This document shows, piece by piece, positions 51,997 through 59,918 of a stretch of 64,000 nucleotides of DNA. The first letter of the stretch is position 1; each line of letters opens with the position of its first letter. Position numbers and translations under genes: made by a program. The notes beneath the pieces were generated by a model, which saw only the letters and a program-made list of their open reading frames with translations, had not been told where the DNA came from and ran no database searches. The DNA is taken from contig NZ_CP031423.1 in NCBI RefSeq assembly GCF_003991875.1, positions 1,240,001-1,304,000 on the forward strand, read 5' to 3'. The stretch comes from Microbacterium lemovicicum. Its GTDB lineage: Bacteria > Actinomycetota > Actinomycetes > Actinomycetales > Microbacteriaceae.

Positions 51997-52410
51997 GATG
52001 TCTTCTTTCTTCAGGTGTTCGGCACGGCTTATGCGGTGCCCAGATGACCACGCCGTGCAAGGTGTGGACAGGGGATCGGCGAAAGGCCGAAGAGGAGGGA
52101 CGTCACCGCAGCGGCGGTAGACGTGGGGCCCGCGCGAAAGGGCGGGCAGGACGCCAAGAGAGGCGTTCGGGAAGTCGGGATCGTTCTACTCTCGCTCCGG
52201 GCCGAGGGCTTCCGGAGGGTTCTTCTCAGGCGGCTGAGCCGTCTACGGGATGATCGCGGCCGAGGTCGGCATCACAGATCCAGAAGCGCGAACGCTGACC
52301 CGACCTGTGGATCACGATTCAGCCTACACGGGTCTGCCGCGCGCGGACCACCCGCGACATGAAGCGTCATCCTCCGTTCACCGTGGCGACGCTGTCACGG
52401 GGGCCGAGAA
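51997..52410 (-). other. 414-bp gene-free region upstream of cspA
   Basis: No convincing gene on either strand. It should hold the promoter and 5' leader of the leftward cspA gene; a weak candidate -10 (AACGAT on the minus strand near 52181-52186) would give a leader of about 180 nt, but no consensus promoter stands out. A small inverted repeat CTCAG-GCGG-CTGAG lies near 52206-52230. The right end adjoins the 3' end of the FUSC gene. Confidence 0.6.
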
Positions 52411-53490
52411 TCACCGGCGACGGATGCTGCGCACCCCGGTGGTCGCGGGAGGCTCCTCCTGCTCGCCCAGCGCCTCGTGCACGCGGCGCAGGTCCACGAG
52501 CAGCGAGCCGACGAGCATCCAGTGGCGGCGCGACGGCGCGGACACGTTGAGGGGCGCGGTCAGTGCCGCAGGCTCGTCGGCCGGAACGACGGGCTCCTCG
52601 CGCGGCAGCGTCCGCGAGAGCTCGCGCCGCGCATCGTGCGCCGCCCGCCGGAGCTGTTCGGCGATGGCGCGCACGGCCGGCTCCTCGCTGATGCCGTCGT
52701 CGTACAGGTCGGCGACCGCCCGCGTCATCCCGATGACCTGCGTCACGATCGGTCCGAATCGGTCCAGCAGCGCGGCGAGGTCGGCGAGCTCCTGGCGGTG
52801 CCCGCGGCCGCGGGGGTTGAGTGCCAGCGACTCTTCGCTCGTCGCGATGGCCGCCTCCGCGGCATCCCGCATCGGACGCATGAGCCGCGCCTCGATGAGG
52901 AGTCCCTGCAGCTCGGCCGGCGTTCGGGCGGTGTCGAGCGCATCCGCGAGTCGCTCGAGCGACGACGCGATCTCCTCGAGCAGACGGTCGACGGCCTCGC
53001 GCGCGGGCCGCATCGCGACGGGCGGTACGAGCGCGATGTTCACGAGGATGCCGATGACGGCGCCGATCACCGTCTCCAGGATGCGGTCCACGGCGTATCC
53101 GGGGGTGGCGGCCGCGAGCGCCAGCACGAGCATCGCGCTGATGGCGACCTGGTTCGTCGTGCCCGAGGTCATCCGCAGCGCCCAGGCGATGAGCAGCGCG
53201 GAGACGATCGCCAGGAGGACGATCGGCGTGCCGCCGCCGAGGAACACGCCCAGGAGGGTGGCGATGAGCACGCCGATGATGACGCCGACGCTGCGCTCGA
53301 TCGCCTTGCCGAAGGACTGGTTGAGGCTCGGCTGCACCACCAGGAGCGCCGCGATCGCCGCGAAGACCGGCGGCGGTCCCTGCACCGCCCACCCGGCGAC
53401 GAGCCAGGCGGCGACCGCGGCCAGCCCCGACTTCGCCACGAGCAGGAACGGCGTCCGCTGGGGTGCGCGGAGGGAGACGGGGATGCGCAT
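52411..53490 (-). CDS. FUSC/aromatic acid exporter-like membrane protein
   Basis: A 359-residue protein with six helices in the N-terminal ~150 residues (FAAIAALLVVQPSLNQSFGK, VGVIIGVLIATLLGVFL, IVLLAIVSALLIAWALR, AISAMLVLALAAATPGYA, IGAVIGILVNIALVPPV) and a long cytoplasmic helical domain. This is the half-size FUSC architecture linked to export of aromatic acids or other toxic compounds. ATG 53490 is 7 nt after TACCGT and near GGGAGG; the frame runs further upstream without conservation. Substrate unknown. Confidence 0.85.
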   Translation of the reverse strand: MRIPVSLRAPQRTPFLLVAKSGLAAVAAWLVAGWAVQGPPPVFAAIAALLVVQPSLNQSFGKAIERSVGVIIGVLIATLLGVFLGGGTPIVLLAIVSALLIAWALRMTSGTTNQVAISAMLVLALAAATPGYAVDRILETVIGAVIGILVNIALVPPVAMRPAREAVDRLLEEIASSLERLADALDTARTPAELQGLLIEARLMRPMRDAAEAAIATSEESLALNPRGRGHRQELADLAALLDRFGPIVTQVIGMTRAVADLYDDGISEEPAVRAIAEQLRRAAHDARRELSRTLPREEPVVPADEPAALTAPLNVSAPSRRHWMLVGSLLVDLRRVHEALGEQEEPPATTGVRSIRRR

Positions 53491-53497
53491 GCCTCCC

Positions 53498-53503
53498 ACG
53501 GTA
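53498..53503 (-). promoter_or_regulatory. -10 element of the FUSC gene
   Basis: TACCGT on the minus strand followed by a 7-nt gap (GGGAGGC) to ATG 53490. Confidence 0.5.
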
Positions 53504-53560
53504 GGCCTGGGGGAGCGAGCCCGGCGACGCGATGTCGCCGGGCTGACGCACACTGGTGTC

Positions 53561-53929
53561 ATGGCGGACTCCCGGGATGCGACGGACGAGATCGCCCGCG
53601 CGCTGGCAGACCGCCGACGCGCCCTCGAAGCGGAGCTCGGCATCACCGGCGAGCGCCTCGGCGACATCCGTGCAGCCCGGGCCGACACGGTCGCCGATGA
53701 CGAGCACGACCCGGAGGGTCCGACGCTGGCGGCCGAGTGGTCGCGCGCGGAGGGGCAGCGGGCCGACACCCTCAGCGAGCTCGCCGACCTGGAGGCTGCC
53801 GAGGCGCGTCTCGCCGCCGGCACCTACGGCGTCTGCGAGGGGTGCGGGCGCAGCATCCCTCCCGCCCGTCTCGCCGTCCGTCCCGCGGCTCGACGCTGCG
53901 TCGCCTGCGCTGAGGGGGCCGGGCGATGA
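53561..53929 (+). CDS. DksA/TraR-type zinc finger protein
   Basis: A 122-residue protein with an N-terminal helical/coiled-coil part (residues ~8-85; RALADRRRALEAELGITGER, EWSRAEGQRADTLSELADLE) and a C-terminal C4 zinc finger CEGCGRSIPPARL with RCVAC. DksA-type proteins reach into the RNA polymerase channel; actinobacterial members are less well understood. ATG 53561 is 6 nt after CACACT. It precedes the YchJ-like gene and is probably co-transcribed with it. Confidence 0.87.
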   Translation: MADSRDATDEIARALADRRRALEAELGITGERLGDIRAARADTVADDEHDPEGPTLAAEWSRAEGQRADTLSELADLEAAEARLAAGTYGVCEGCGRSIPPARLAVRPAARRCVACAEGAGR

Positions 53930-53951
53930 CGAGGTCGCGGGAGGTCGTCGC

Positions 53952-54341
53952 GTGACGAAGGCGCGAGACGGCGGACTGTGTCCGTGCGGAAGCGGCATCG
54001 CCTATGACGGATGCTGCGCCCCCGCCCATCGCGGGGAGCCGCCCGCGACGGCCGAGGCGCTGATGCGCAGCCGGTATTCCGCCTTCGTCCGCGGCGACAG
54101 CGCGTATCTGCGCGACACCTGGCATCCCGGAACGCGCCCGGACGTGCTGGACGTGGACGACGGGACGCGCTGGCAGGGCCTCGAGATCCTGTCGGCCGAG
54201 GGCGGCTCCGGCGACCGCCGGGGGAGGGTGGAGTTCCGTGCGCGCTGGCGCGACGGCGCGAAGAGCGGCGTGCTGCACGAGCGCAGCCGGTTCGTGTTCC
54301 AGAGCGGCCGCTGGTGGTACCTCGACGGCGTCGTGGACTAG
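53952..54341 (+). CDS. YchJ-like SEC-C/NTF2-fold protein
   Basis: A 129-residue protein of the UPF0225/YchJ family. The N-terminal SEC-C zinc motif is CPCGSGIAYDGCC (residues ~10-22). A small NTF2-like domain follows (RSRYSAFVRGDSAYLRDTWH, FRARWRDGAKSGVLHERSRF). The function is unknown; SEC-C motifs bind zinc in SecA and in proteins tied to translation or stress. GTG start 22 bp after the DksA-like gene, without a clear Shine-Dalgarno. Confidence 0.88.
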   Translation: MTKARDGGLCPCGSGIAYDGCCAPAHRGEPPATAEALMRSRYSAFVRGDSAYLRDTWHPGTRPDVLDVDDGTRWQGLEILSAEGGSGDRRGRVEFRARWRDGAKSGVLHERSRFVFQSGRWWYLDGVVD

Positions 54342-54402
54342 TCCAGACAGCCCGCCCGCGCAAGCGCAGGCACCCTGAGGGCATCCGGAGTGCCGGCCGC
54401 GC

Positions 54403-54408
54403 TAGCGT
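54403..54408 (+). promoter_or_regulatory. -10 element of the PEP-mutase-like gene (leaderless)
   Basis: TAGCGT followed by a 6-nt gap to ATG 54415. Confidence 0.55.
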
Positions 54409-54414
54409 CGGAGC

Positions 54415-55191
54415 ATGACCACTCAGCAGGAGAAAGCACAGACCCTCGCCGCTCTGCACGCCGCCCCGGAGATCCTTCGCGTCGTGAACGTCTGGGACGC
54501 CGTCTCGGCCTCGGCCGTCGCCGCGCTGCCCGGCACGAAGGCGCTCGCCACCGCCGGACACTCGATCGCCGCGAGCCACGGCTACGCCGACGGCGAGCAG
54601 ATCCCCCTCGACCTCATGATCGCCGCGATCCAGCGCATCACCGCCGTGACGGACCTTCCCGTGTCCACCGACCTGGATGCCGGGTTCGGCGACGCCGGCG
54701 AGACCACCCGCCGCGCCATCGGAGCGGGCTCGGTGGGAGCGAACGTCGAAGACCGGCTGAAGCCGCTCTCCGAGGCCGTCGCGGCCGTGGAGGCCATCGT
54801 GCGTGCCGGCGAGGCCGAGGGCGTCCCGTTCGTGCTCAACGCCCGCACCGACGCCTTCGTCCGCGGCGGCGACCGCCCCGCGGCCGAGTCCGTCGCCGAC
54901 GCGATCGAGCGCGGACGCGCATACCTCGACGCCGGCGCTGATCTGGTCTTCGTGCCCGGCGTCCTCGACGCCGATGTGACGCGGCAGCTCGTCGAGGGCA
55001 TCGGCCATCGCAAGGTCAGCGTCATCGGGCTGCCCGGCGCGCTCACCGCCGCGGAGTACGAGGCGCTGGGCGTCGCGCGCATCTCCTATGGGCCCATGAC
55101 CCAGCGTGTGGCGCTGACGGCGCTGCAGGATCTGGCCACCGATCTCTACGCCGACGGTGTGATCCCGGCCTCCACGCGCCCGCTCAACTGA
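54415..55191 (+). CDS. isocitrate lyase/PEP mutase superfamily enzyme
   Basis: A 258-residue TIM-barrel protein of the PEP mutase/isocitrate lyase superfamily. STDLDAGFGD (Mg-binding), VGANVEDRLKPL and VLNARTDAFVRGG are superfamily motifs. The subgroup acts on small oxo-acids (for example oxaloacetate decarboxylase or carboxyvinyl-phosphonate mutase-like proteins), but the substrate cannot be told from sequence alone. It lacks the KKCGH-type catalytic loop of true isocitrate lyase. A terminator follows at 55197. Confidence 0.85.
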   Translation: MTTQQEKAQTLAALHAAPEILRVVNVWDAVSASAVAALPGTKALATAGHSIAASHGYADGEQIPLDLMIAAIQRITAVTDLPVSTDLDAGFGDAGETTRRAIGAGSVGANVEDRLKPLSEAVAAVEAIVRAGEAEGVPFVLNARTDAFVRGGDRPAAESVADAIERGRAYLDAGADLVFVPGVLDADVTRQLVEGIGHRKVSVIGLPGALTAAEYEALGVARISYGPMTQRVALTALQDLATDLYADGVIPASTRPLN

Positions 55192-55196
55192 CACGG

Positions 55197-55230
55197 TGCG
55201 CCCGGCCGTGCGATCCGCCGGCCGGGCGCA
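55197..55230 (+). terminator. terminator after the PEP-mutase-like gene
   Basis: Perfect 12-bp stem TGCGCCCGGCCG / CGGCCGGGCGCA with a 10-nt loop, beginning 5 bp after the stop codon. No T-tract follows. Confidence 0.7.
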
Positions 55231-55271
55231 ACCCCGTGGTGACGGGGGGCGGGATCACGCAGACTCGTCTC

Positions 55272-55937
55272 ATGACTGACGAAGATCGCATGTCCCCTCG
55301 CACCCTCATCATCGGCGGCCACGGCAAGGTCGCCCTCCTCCTCGAACCGCTCCTGGCCGACCGCGGCGAGACGGTGACCGCCGTCATCCGCAATCCGGAG
55401 CACCGCGCCGACGTCGAAGAGACCGGCGCTCAGGCCGTCGTCGCCGACGTCGAGTCGCTCGACCTCGAGCAGCTGACGAATCTCCTCAGCGGGAACGACG
55501 CGGTCGTCTGGACCGCGGGTGCCGGTGGGGGGTCGCCCGAGCGGACGTACGCCGTCGACCGCGACGCCGCGATCCGGGCGATGGATGCCGCCCAGGATGC
55601 CGGAGTCGGCCGCTTCGTCATGGTCTCGTACTTCGGTGCCGGGCCCGATCACGGGGTTCCCGAGGACGACGACTTCTTCGCCTACGCGGAGGCGAAGACG
55701 CAGGCGGACGAGCACCTGCAGGCGAGCGGTCTGGGCTGGACGGTGCTCCGTCCCAGCGCCCTCACCCTCGACCCGCCGACGGGGCGCATCGACGCATCCG
55801 CCGAAAAGGCCGGCTCGGTGCCCCGCGGAGACGTGGCCGCCGTCATCGCCGCGGTGCTGGCCGATGCCTCCAGCATCCGCCGCGTCATCTCGTTCAACAG
55901 CGGCGACACCGTCATCGCGGACGCGATCAGGAGCTGA
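55272..55937 (+). CDS. NmrA/SDR-like NAD(P)-binding protein
   Basis: A 221-residue atypical short-chain dehydrogenase-like protein (YwnB/NAD(P)H-binding type). The Rossmann loop is TLIIGGHGKVALLL (residues ~11-24), with VAVVADVESLD-type binding (GAQAVVADVESLDL) and VVWTAGAGGGSPE. The canonical SDR Tyr-x-x-x-Lys appears as YAEAKTQAD. Such proteins may bind NADPH as redox sensors or act on flavin-type substrates; function not known. ATG 55272 lies 6 nt after CAGACT. Confidence 0.82.
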   Translation: MTDEDRMSPRTLIIGGHGKVALLLEPLLADRGETVTAVIRNPEHRADVEETGAQAVVADVESLDLEQLTNLLSGNDAVVWTAGAGGGSPERTYAVDRDAAIRAMDAAQDAGVGRFVMVSYFGAGPDHGVPEDDDFFAYAEAKTQADEHLQASGLGWTVLRPSALTLDPPTGRIDASAEKAGSVPRGDVAAVIAAVLADASSIRRVISFNSGDTVIADAIRS

Positions 55938-55949
55938 ACCGAACGGGCG

Positions 55950-56720
55950 TCAGGGCCGCGGGGGCGTCGTGTCGTCCCCGGGCTCGTCGCCCGTCTCGTC
56001 GTCCCGCACGGCGTCGCCCTGCTCCTCGTCGGCGTCGGCCGGCTCCGCACGCGTCTCGGCGGCGACGGCTCGACTCAGCGCGTCGAGCTCCTCCTCGAAG
56101 GACCGGTCGGCGCTCCCGGCGGTGAGCACCGGCTCCGCCGCGAGGGTGAGGTCGATGAGGCCTGCCAGCAGACCGCCCATGGTGGGGGAGCGCAGCAGCC
56201 GCAGCTGGTCGAGGTCGCCGAGAGGGGCGATGGCGGCGAGCTGCCAGCTCGACTCGACGGGATCCTCGGAGAGCTCCACGTCGGCGGGCCACGACGTCTC
56301 CGAGTACTCGGCGGCGCGGGCGAGTACTCGGCGCACCGTGCGCTCCGCCTCGGCCCGCAGGGGCGTCAGCGCCTCGTTCCAGGTCAGATCGGGCACGGGC
56401 CGCACCTTCGCCCGCGGATACGGGTCGTCGGGCAGCCACTCCTCGACCTCGAACCGCTCGGCGCCGCGGGCCACGACGTGCACATCCGTCGCGCCCGCCG
56501 CGACGTGCGTGAGCCGCGCGAACGTGCCGATGCCGAAGCGGTGATCGCCGCCGCCCGCCTCGAAGCCGCGCTCGATCAGGACGACGCCGAAAGCCGGCTC
56601 CGCGTCGTCCAGCACCGTGCCGAGCATGATCCGGTAACGCTCTTCGAAGATGCGCAGCGGCAGGGGCATGTAGGGGAACAGCACCGAGCCCAGCGGGAAC
56701 ATCGCGGTGGCGGCATCCAT
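55950..56720 (-). CDS. LON peptidase substrate-binding-domain protein
   Basis: A 256-residue protein with only the LON N-terminal substrate-binding domain (MFPLGSVLFPYMPLPLRIFEERYR, residues ~7-30; VVLIERGFEAGGGD). No ATPase or protease domain is present. The C-terminal ~40 residues are acidic and disordered. Such stand-alone proteins are common in actinobacteria but uncharacterised. ATG 56720 is 6 nt after CAGACT. It converges with the NmrA-like gene with 12 bp between the stops. Confidence 0.88.
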   Translation of the reverse strand: MDAATAMFPLGSVLFPYMPLPLRIFEERYRIMLGTVLDDAEPAFGVVLIERGFEAGGGDHRFGIGTFARLTHVAAGATDVHVVARGAERFEVEEWLPDDPYPRAKVRPVPDLTWNEALTPLRAEAERTVRRVLARAAEYSETSWPADVELSEDPVESSWQLAAIAPLGDLDQLRLLRSPTMGGLLAGLIDLTLAAEPVLTAGSADRSFEEELDALSRAVAAETRAEPADADEEQGDAVRDDETGDEPGDDTTPPRP

Positions 56721-56726
56721 GGACCC

Positions 56727-56732
56727 AGTCTG
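56727..56732 (-). promoter_or_regulatory. -10-like element of the LON-domain gene (leaderless)
   Basis: CAGACT on the minus strand with a 6-nt gap to ATG 56720. Confidence 0.45.
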
Positions 56733-56824
56733 GAGGAGATCCGCGTCACAGGGTCCGATTCGCTTCGATGTCGAGTATTCCGCGACGGCCGGTCGTCCGC
56801 GGCCCCGAGGCGGTGCGGCCGGTC

Positions 56825-56830
56825 GACAAT
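56825..56830 (+). promoter_or_regulatory. -10 element of the DUF427 gene (leaderless)
   Basis: GACAAT followed by a 6-nt gap (GGAGAG) to GTG 56837. Confidence 0.5.
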
Positions 56831-56836
56831 GGAGAG

Positions 56837-57334
56837 GTGAAGAGACCCTCGCCCGCGCCGCTCGCCCCCGGTCAGGAATCCGTCTGGGACTACCCCCGTC
56901 CGCCGGCCGTCGACCGCGTCGACCGACGCGTCGTCGTCGTCTTCGGCGGTGTGACCGTCGTCGACACCCGAGACGTCGTCCGGGTGCGCGAGACCAGCCA
57001 CCCGCCGGTGTACTACCTGAAGATCTCCGACTTCGCGCCCGAGTCGCTCGTCGAGGCGGCAGGCTCCTCGTGGTGCGAGTTCAAGGGGCGCGCCGCCTAC
57101 TTCGACCTCGTCGCCGGCGGCCGGAGGGCGGACGGCGTCGGATGGACCTACCCGGAGCCGGCACGGGGATATGGGCTGCTCGACGGACGGGTCGCGCTGT
57201 ACGCCGGGCCGATGGACGCCGTCACCATCGACGGCGAGACGGTCATCCCGCAGCCGGGAGGCTTCTACGGCGGATGGATCACGCACGAGGTCGCCGGACC
57301 GTTCAAGGGCGGGCCGGGATCGTCGGGCTGGTGA
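56837..57334 (+). CDS. DUF427 protein
   Basis: A 165-residue protein of the DUF427 family. The core contains VWDYPRPPAVDRVDRRVVVV, VRVRETSHPPVYYLKISDF, WCEFKGRAAYFDLV and WTYPEPARGYGLLDGRVALY, the last two being the typical family motifs. DUF427 proteins adopt a small beta-rich fold; no function is established. The C-terminal GGFYGGWITHEVAGPFKGG is also family-typical. GTG 56837 is preferred to the upstream in-frame start because of the leaderless promoter. Confidence 0.88.
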   Translation: MKRPSPAPLAPGQESVWDYPRPPAVDRVDRRVVVVFGGVTVVDTRDVVRVRETSHPPVYYLKISDFAPESLVEAAGSSWCEFKGRAAYFDLVAGGRRADGVGWTYPEPARGYGLLDGRVALYAGPMDAVTIDGETVIPQPGGFYGGWITHEVAGPFKGGPGSSGW

Positions 57335-57372
57335 GGATGCCGGGAACAACCGAGTCCGGAGCGGCGTTCTGA

Positions 57373-57378
57373 TATCCT
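57373..57378 (+). promoter_or_regulatory. -10 element of rpsA
   Basis: TATCCT about 210 nt before the rpsA start. It lies inside an inverted repeat CGAGTCCG (57351-57358) / CGGACTCG (57410-57417). Confidence 0.5.
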
Positions 57379-57584
57379 GAAGTGTCCACCACGTGACCCT
57401 CGTCGGTCACGGACTCGGACATCGCACCACAGACAACCCGCTTCGCCTCGGCGTGGCGCTGCGTCCACCTTCCCCACAGTCCGGTCCTTCCGGGCGCCGC
57501 CGCGGTCTGAGACCGTGCGGGGATCGGAGATGCGGCGCGGCATCCGTGGCCTGAGACCCCAACCCAACAAGGACAACCCACTAC
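57379..57584 (+). promoter_or_regulatory. long structured 5' leader of rpsA
   Basis: The predicted leader of about 200 nt contains the perfect hairpin CGTGACC-CTCGT-CGGTCACG (57392-57411) and the palindrome CGGTCT-G-AGACCG (57503-57515). The only purine-rich site near the ATG is AAGGA ~14 nt upstream, too far for a normal Shine-Dalgarno. S1 genes are often autoregulated at this level, but no matching motif is known to me. Confidence 0.45.
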
Positions 57585-59039
57585 ATGACTATCGCAACGA
57601 CCGCCCCGGCCACCAAGCAGGTCGCCATCAACGACATCGGATCTGCTGAGGACTTCCTGGCCGCGGTCGAGAAGACACTCAAGTTCTTCAACGACGGAGA
57701 CCTCATCGAAGGCACCGTCGTGAAGATCGACCGCGACGAGGTCCTCCTCGACGTGGGCTACAAGACCGAGGGCGTCATCCCCTCGCGCGAGCTTTCGATC
57801 AAGCACGACGTCGACCCGAACGAGGTCGTCAAGGTCGGCGACGCGGTCGAGGCCCTGGTCCTCCAGAAGGAGGACAAGGAAGGCCGCCTCATCCTGTCCA
57901 AGAAGCGGGCTCAGTACGAGCGCGCCTGGGGCGATGTGGAGAAGATCAAGGAGAACGACGGCGTCGTCACCGGTTCGGTCATCGAGGTCGTCAAGGGTGG
58001 CCTCATCGTCGACATCGGACTCCGCGGCTTCCTCCCGGCGTCGCTCATCGAGCTGCGTCGCGTCCGCGACCTGACCCCCTACCTGGGTCAGGAGATCGAG
58101 GCCAAGATCCTCGAGCTCGACAAGAACCGCAACAACGTGGTCCTGTCGCGCCGCGCCCTGCTCGAGCAGACGCAGTCCGAGTCGCGCACCACGTTCCTCA
58201 ACAACCTGCACAAGGGCCAGGTCCGCAAGGGCACGGTGTCCTCGATCGTCAACTTCGGCGCGTTCGTCGACCTGGGCGGCGTGGACGGCCTCGTGCACGT
58301 CTCCGAGCTCTCGTGGAAGCACATCGAGCACGCCTCCGAGGTCGTCGAGGTGGGCCAGGAGGTCACCGTCGAGATCCTCGAGGTCGACCTCGACCGCGAG
58401 CGTGTCTCCCTGTCGCTGAAGGCGACGCAGGAAGACCCGTGGCAGGTCTTCGCCCGCACCCACGCCATCGGCCAGGTCGCGCCGGGCAAGGTCACCAAGC
58501 TCGTCCCGTTCGGCGCCTTCGTGCGCGTGGCGGACGGCATCGAGGGACTCGTGCACATCTCGGAGCTCTCCGGCAAGCACGTCGAGCTCGCCGAGCAGGT
58601 CGTGTCGGTCGGCGAAGAGGTCTTCGTCAAGATCATCGACATCGACCTCGAGCGTCGCCGCATCTCGCTGTCGCTCAAGCAGGCCAACGAGTCGGTCGAC
58701 CCCAACGGCACCGAGTTCGACCCCGCCCTCTACGGCATGGTCACGGAGTACGACGAGAACGGGGAGTACAAGTACCCCGAGGGATTCGACCCCGAGACCA
58801 ACGCCTGGAAGGAAGGCTCGGACGAGGCCCGCGAGAAGTGGGAGCAGGAGTACGCCGCTGCCCAGGGTCGCTGGGAGGCGCACAAGGCCGCCGTCGCCAA
58901 GGCGCTCGAGGCCGAGGCCAACGCCCCGACCGAGACGTCCAGCGCGTCCTCGTCGTTCGCCTCCGACGTCAACGGCGGCGGAACGCTCGCCGATGACGCC
59001 GCCCTCGCCGCTCTGCGCGAGAAGCTCTCGGGTCGTTGA
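57585..59039 (+). CDS. rpsA: 30S ribosomal protein S1
   Basis: A 484-residue protein with four S1 RNA-binding domains, at about residues 38-107, 124-190, 209-280 and 296-365 (starting GDLIEGTVVKIDRDEVLLDV, GVVTGSVIEVVKGGLIVDIG, GQVRKGTVSSIVNFGAFVDL, GQVAPGKVTKLVPFGAFVRV). This is the actinobacterial four-domain form. The ~100-residue C-terminal tail is acidic, then Ala/Ser-rich and disordered. S1 binds mRNA to the ribosome; in a genome with so many leaderless mRNAs its importance may differ between transcripts. Gene order rpsA-coaE-uvrB is conserved. Confidence 0.97.
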   Translation: MTIATTAPATKQVAINDIGSAEDFLAAVEKTLKFFNDGDLIEGTVVKIDRDEVLLDVGYKTEGVIPSRELSIKHDVDPNEVVKVGDAVEALVLQKEDKEGRLILSKKRAQYERAWGDVEKIKENDGVVTGSVIEVVKGGLIVDIGLRGFLPASLIELRRVRDLTPYLGQEIEAKILELDKNRNNVVLSRRALLEQTQSESRTTFLNNLHKGQVRKGTVSSIVNFGAFVDLGGVDGLVHVSELSWKHIEHASEVVEVGQEVTVEILEVDLDRERVSLSLKATQEDPWQVFARTHAIGQVAPGKVTKLVPFGAFVRVADGIEGLVHISELSGKHVELAEQVVSVGEEVFVKIIDIDLERRRISLSLKQANESVDPNGTEFDPALYGMVTEYDENGEYKYPEGFDPETNAWKEGSDEAREKWEQEYAAAQGRWEAHKAAVAKALEAEANAPTETSSASSSFASDVNGGGTLADDAALAALREKLSGR

Positions 59040-59066
59040 TCCGCTGATCGACTCCGGTCGATCGCT

Positions 59067-59102
59067 CACAGGGCCGGGATCCTTCGGGATCCCGGCCCTG
59101 TG
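59067..59102 (+). terminator. terminator of rpsA
   Basis: Perfect 16-bp stem CACAGGGCCGGGATCC / GGATCCCGGCCCTGTG with a TTCG tetraloop, followed by CCGTTTCC. Confidence 0.88.
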
Positions 59103-59181
59103 CCGTTTCCGGATGCCGCGGTCACAGCATCCTCGGAGAGACGCGCCCTACGGTGAGCAGTCCGAAACGACGGAGGAGACC

Positions 59182-59844
59182 ATGGGATTCTGGGACCGCC
59201 TGATGGGCAACGACGACACCGCGCGGCCGGCGCCGCAGCCGGGTCGCGGCGCCGCCCCCGGTGAGGGGGCGCAGAGCGAGGACGAGCGCGCGATCGAGCG
59301 CTACCGCTACCTGCTGCGCACGGCACCGCCGGAGACCATCGAGCAGGTGCACGCCGAGGCGTTCGCGCAGCTCACGGAGCCGCAACGCCAGCAGGTGCTC
59401 GCCGAGCTCTCGGCGGGGCTCGATCCCGCGGAGCAGCCGCGGTCGACCGACCCGCAGGCCATGGCGCGTGCGGCGACCCGTGCGGAGTACCGGTCGCCCG
59501 GGTTCATGGAGCGCACGCTCGGTGGGGGCGCAGGCGGGCAGCGCGGACCAGGGATGGGCGCGATGATCGGCTCGTCCCTCCTCGGCACGGTGGCGGGCTA
59601 CGTCATCGGCTCGGCCCTCGTGAGCGCCTTCATGGCGCCGGCCTTCGCCGACGGCGGGTACGGCGACGGAGGCTCCGGCGACGGAGGTTCCGGCGACGGG
59701 GGCTCGGGCGACGGAGGTTCCGCTGACGCCGCCGGTGCCGACTCGGGCGCCGTCGACGGAAGCTTCGGGGGTGACGTCGGCGGCGGATTCGGCGGTGACT
59801 TCGGCGGCGGCGACTTCGGAGGCGGCGACTTCGGCGGCTTCTGA
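59182..59844 (+). CDS. membrane protein with glycine-rich repeat tail, function unknown
   Basis: A 220-residue protein. The N-terminus (MGFWDRLMGNDDTARP) is followed by a helical cytoplasmic part (residues ~30-95; ERAIERYRYLLRTAPPETIE) and one membrane helix near 132-152 (MIGSSLLGTVAGYVIGSALV). The C-terminal ~65 residues consist of Gly/Asp/Ser repeats (GDGGS four times) and then GGDF/GGGF repeats, ending in FGGF. No similar characterised protein is known to me. GACGGAGGAG is its ribosome binding site. Confidence 0.8.
   Translation: MGFWDRLMGNDDTARPAPQPGRGAAPGEGAQSEDERAIERYRYLLRTAPPETIEQVHAEAFAQLTEPQRQQVLAELSAGLDPAEQPRSTDPQAMARAATRAEYRSPGFMERTLGGGAGGQRGPGMGAMIGSSLLGTVAGYVIGSALVSAFMAPAFADGGYGDGGSGDGGSGDGGSGDGGSADAAGADSGAVDGSFGGDVGGGFGGDFGGGDFGGGDFGGF
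59662..59721 (+). repeat. four 15-bp tandem repeats encoding GDGGS
   Basis: GGCGACGGAGGCTCC-type units begin at 59662, 59677, 59692 and 59707 with a few third-position changes. The silent differences suggest selection for the peptide repeat. Confidence 0.85.
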
Positions 59845-59918
59845 CGGCCGCCGAAGTCGGGCGGCGGTGGCCGCGGCATCCGTCACTCGACGGGTCCGGC
59901 GCGTGGGATGCTCGTTTC

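Noticed and set aside
54390..54941. Second open frame over the PEP-mutase-like gene
   Set aside because: Arg-rich shadow frame without conserved motifs.
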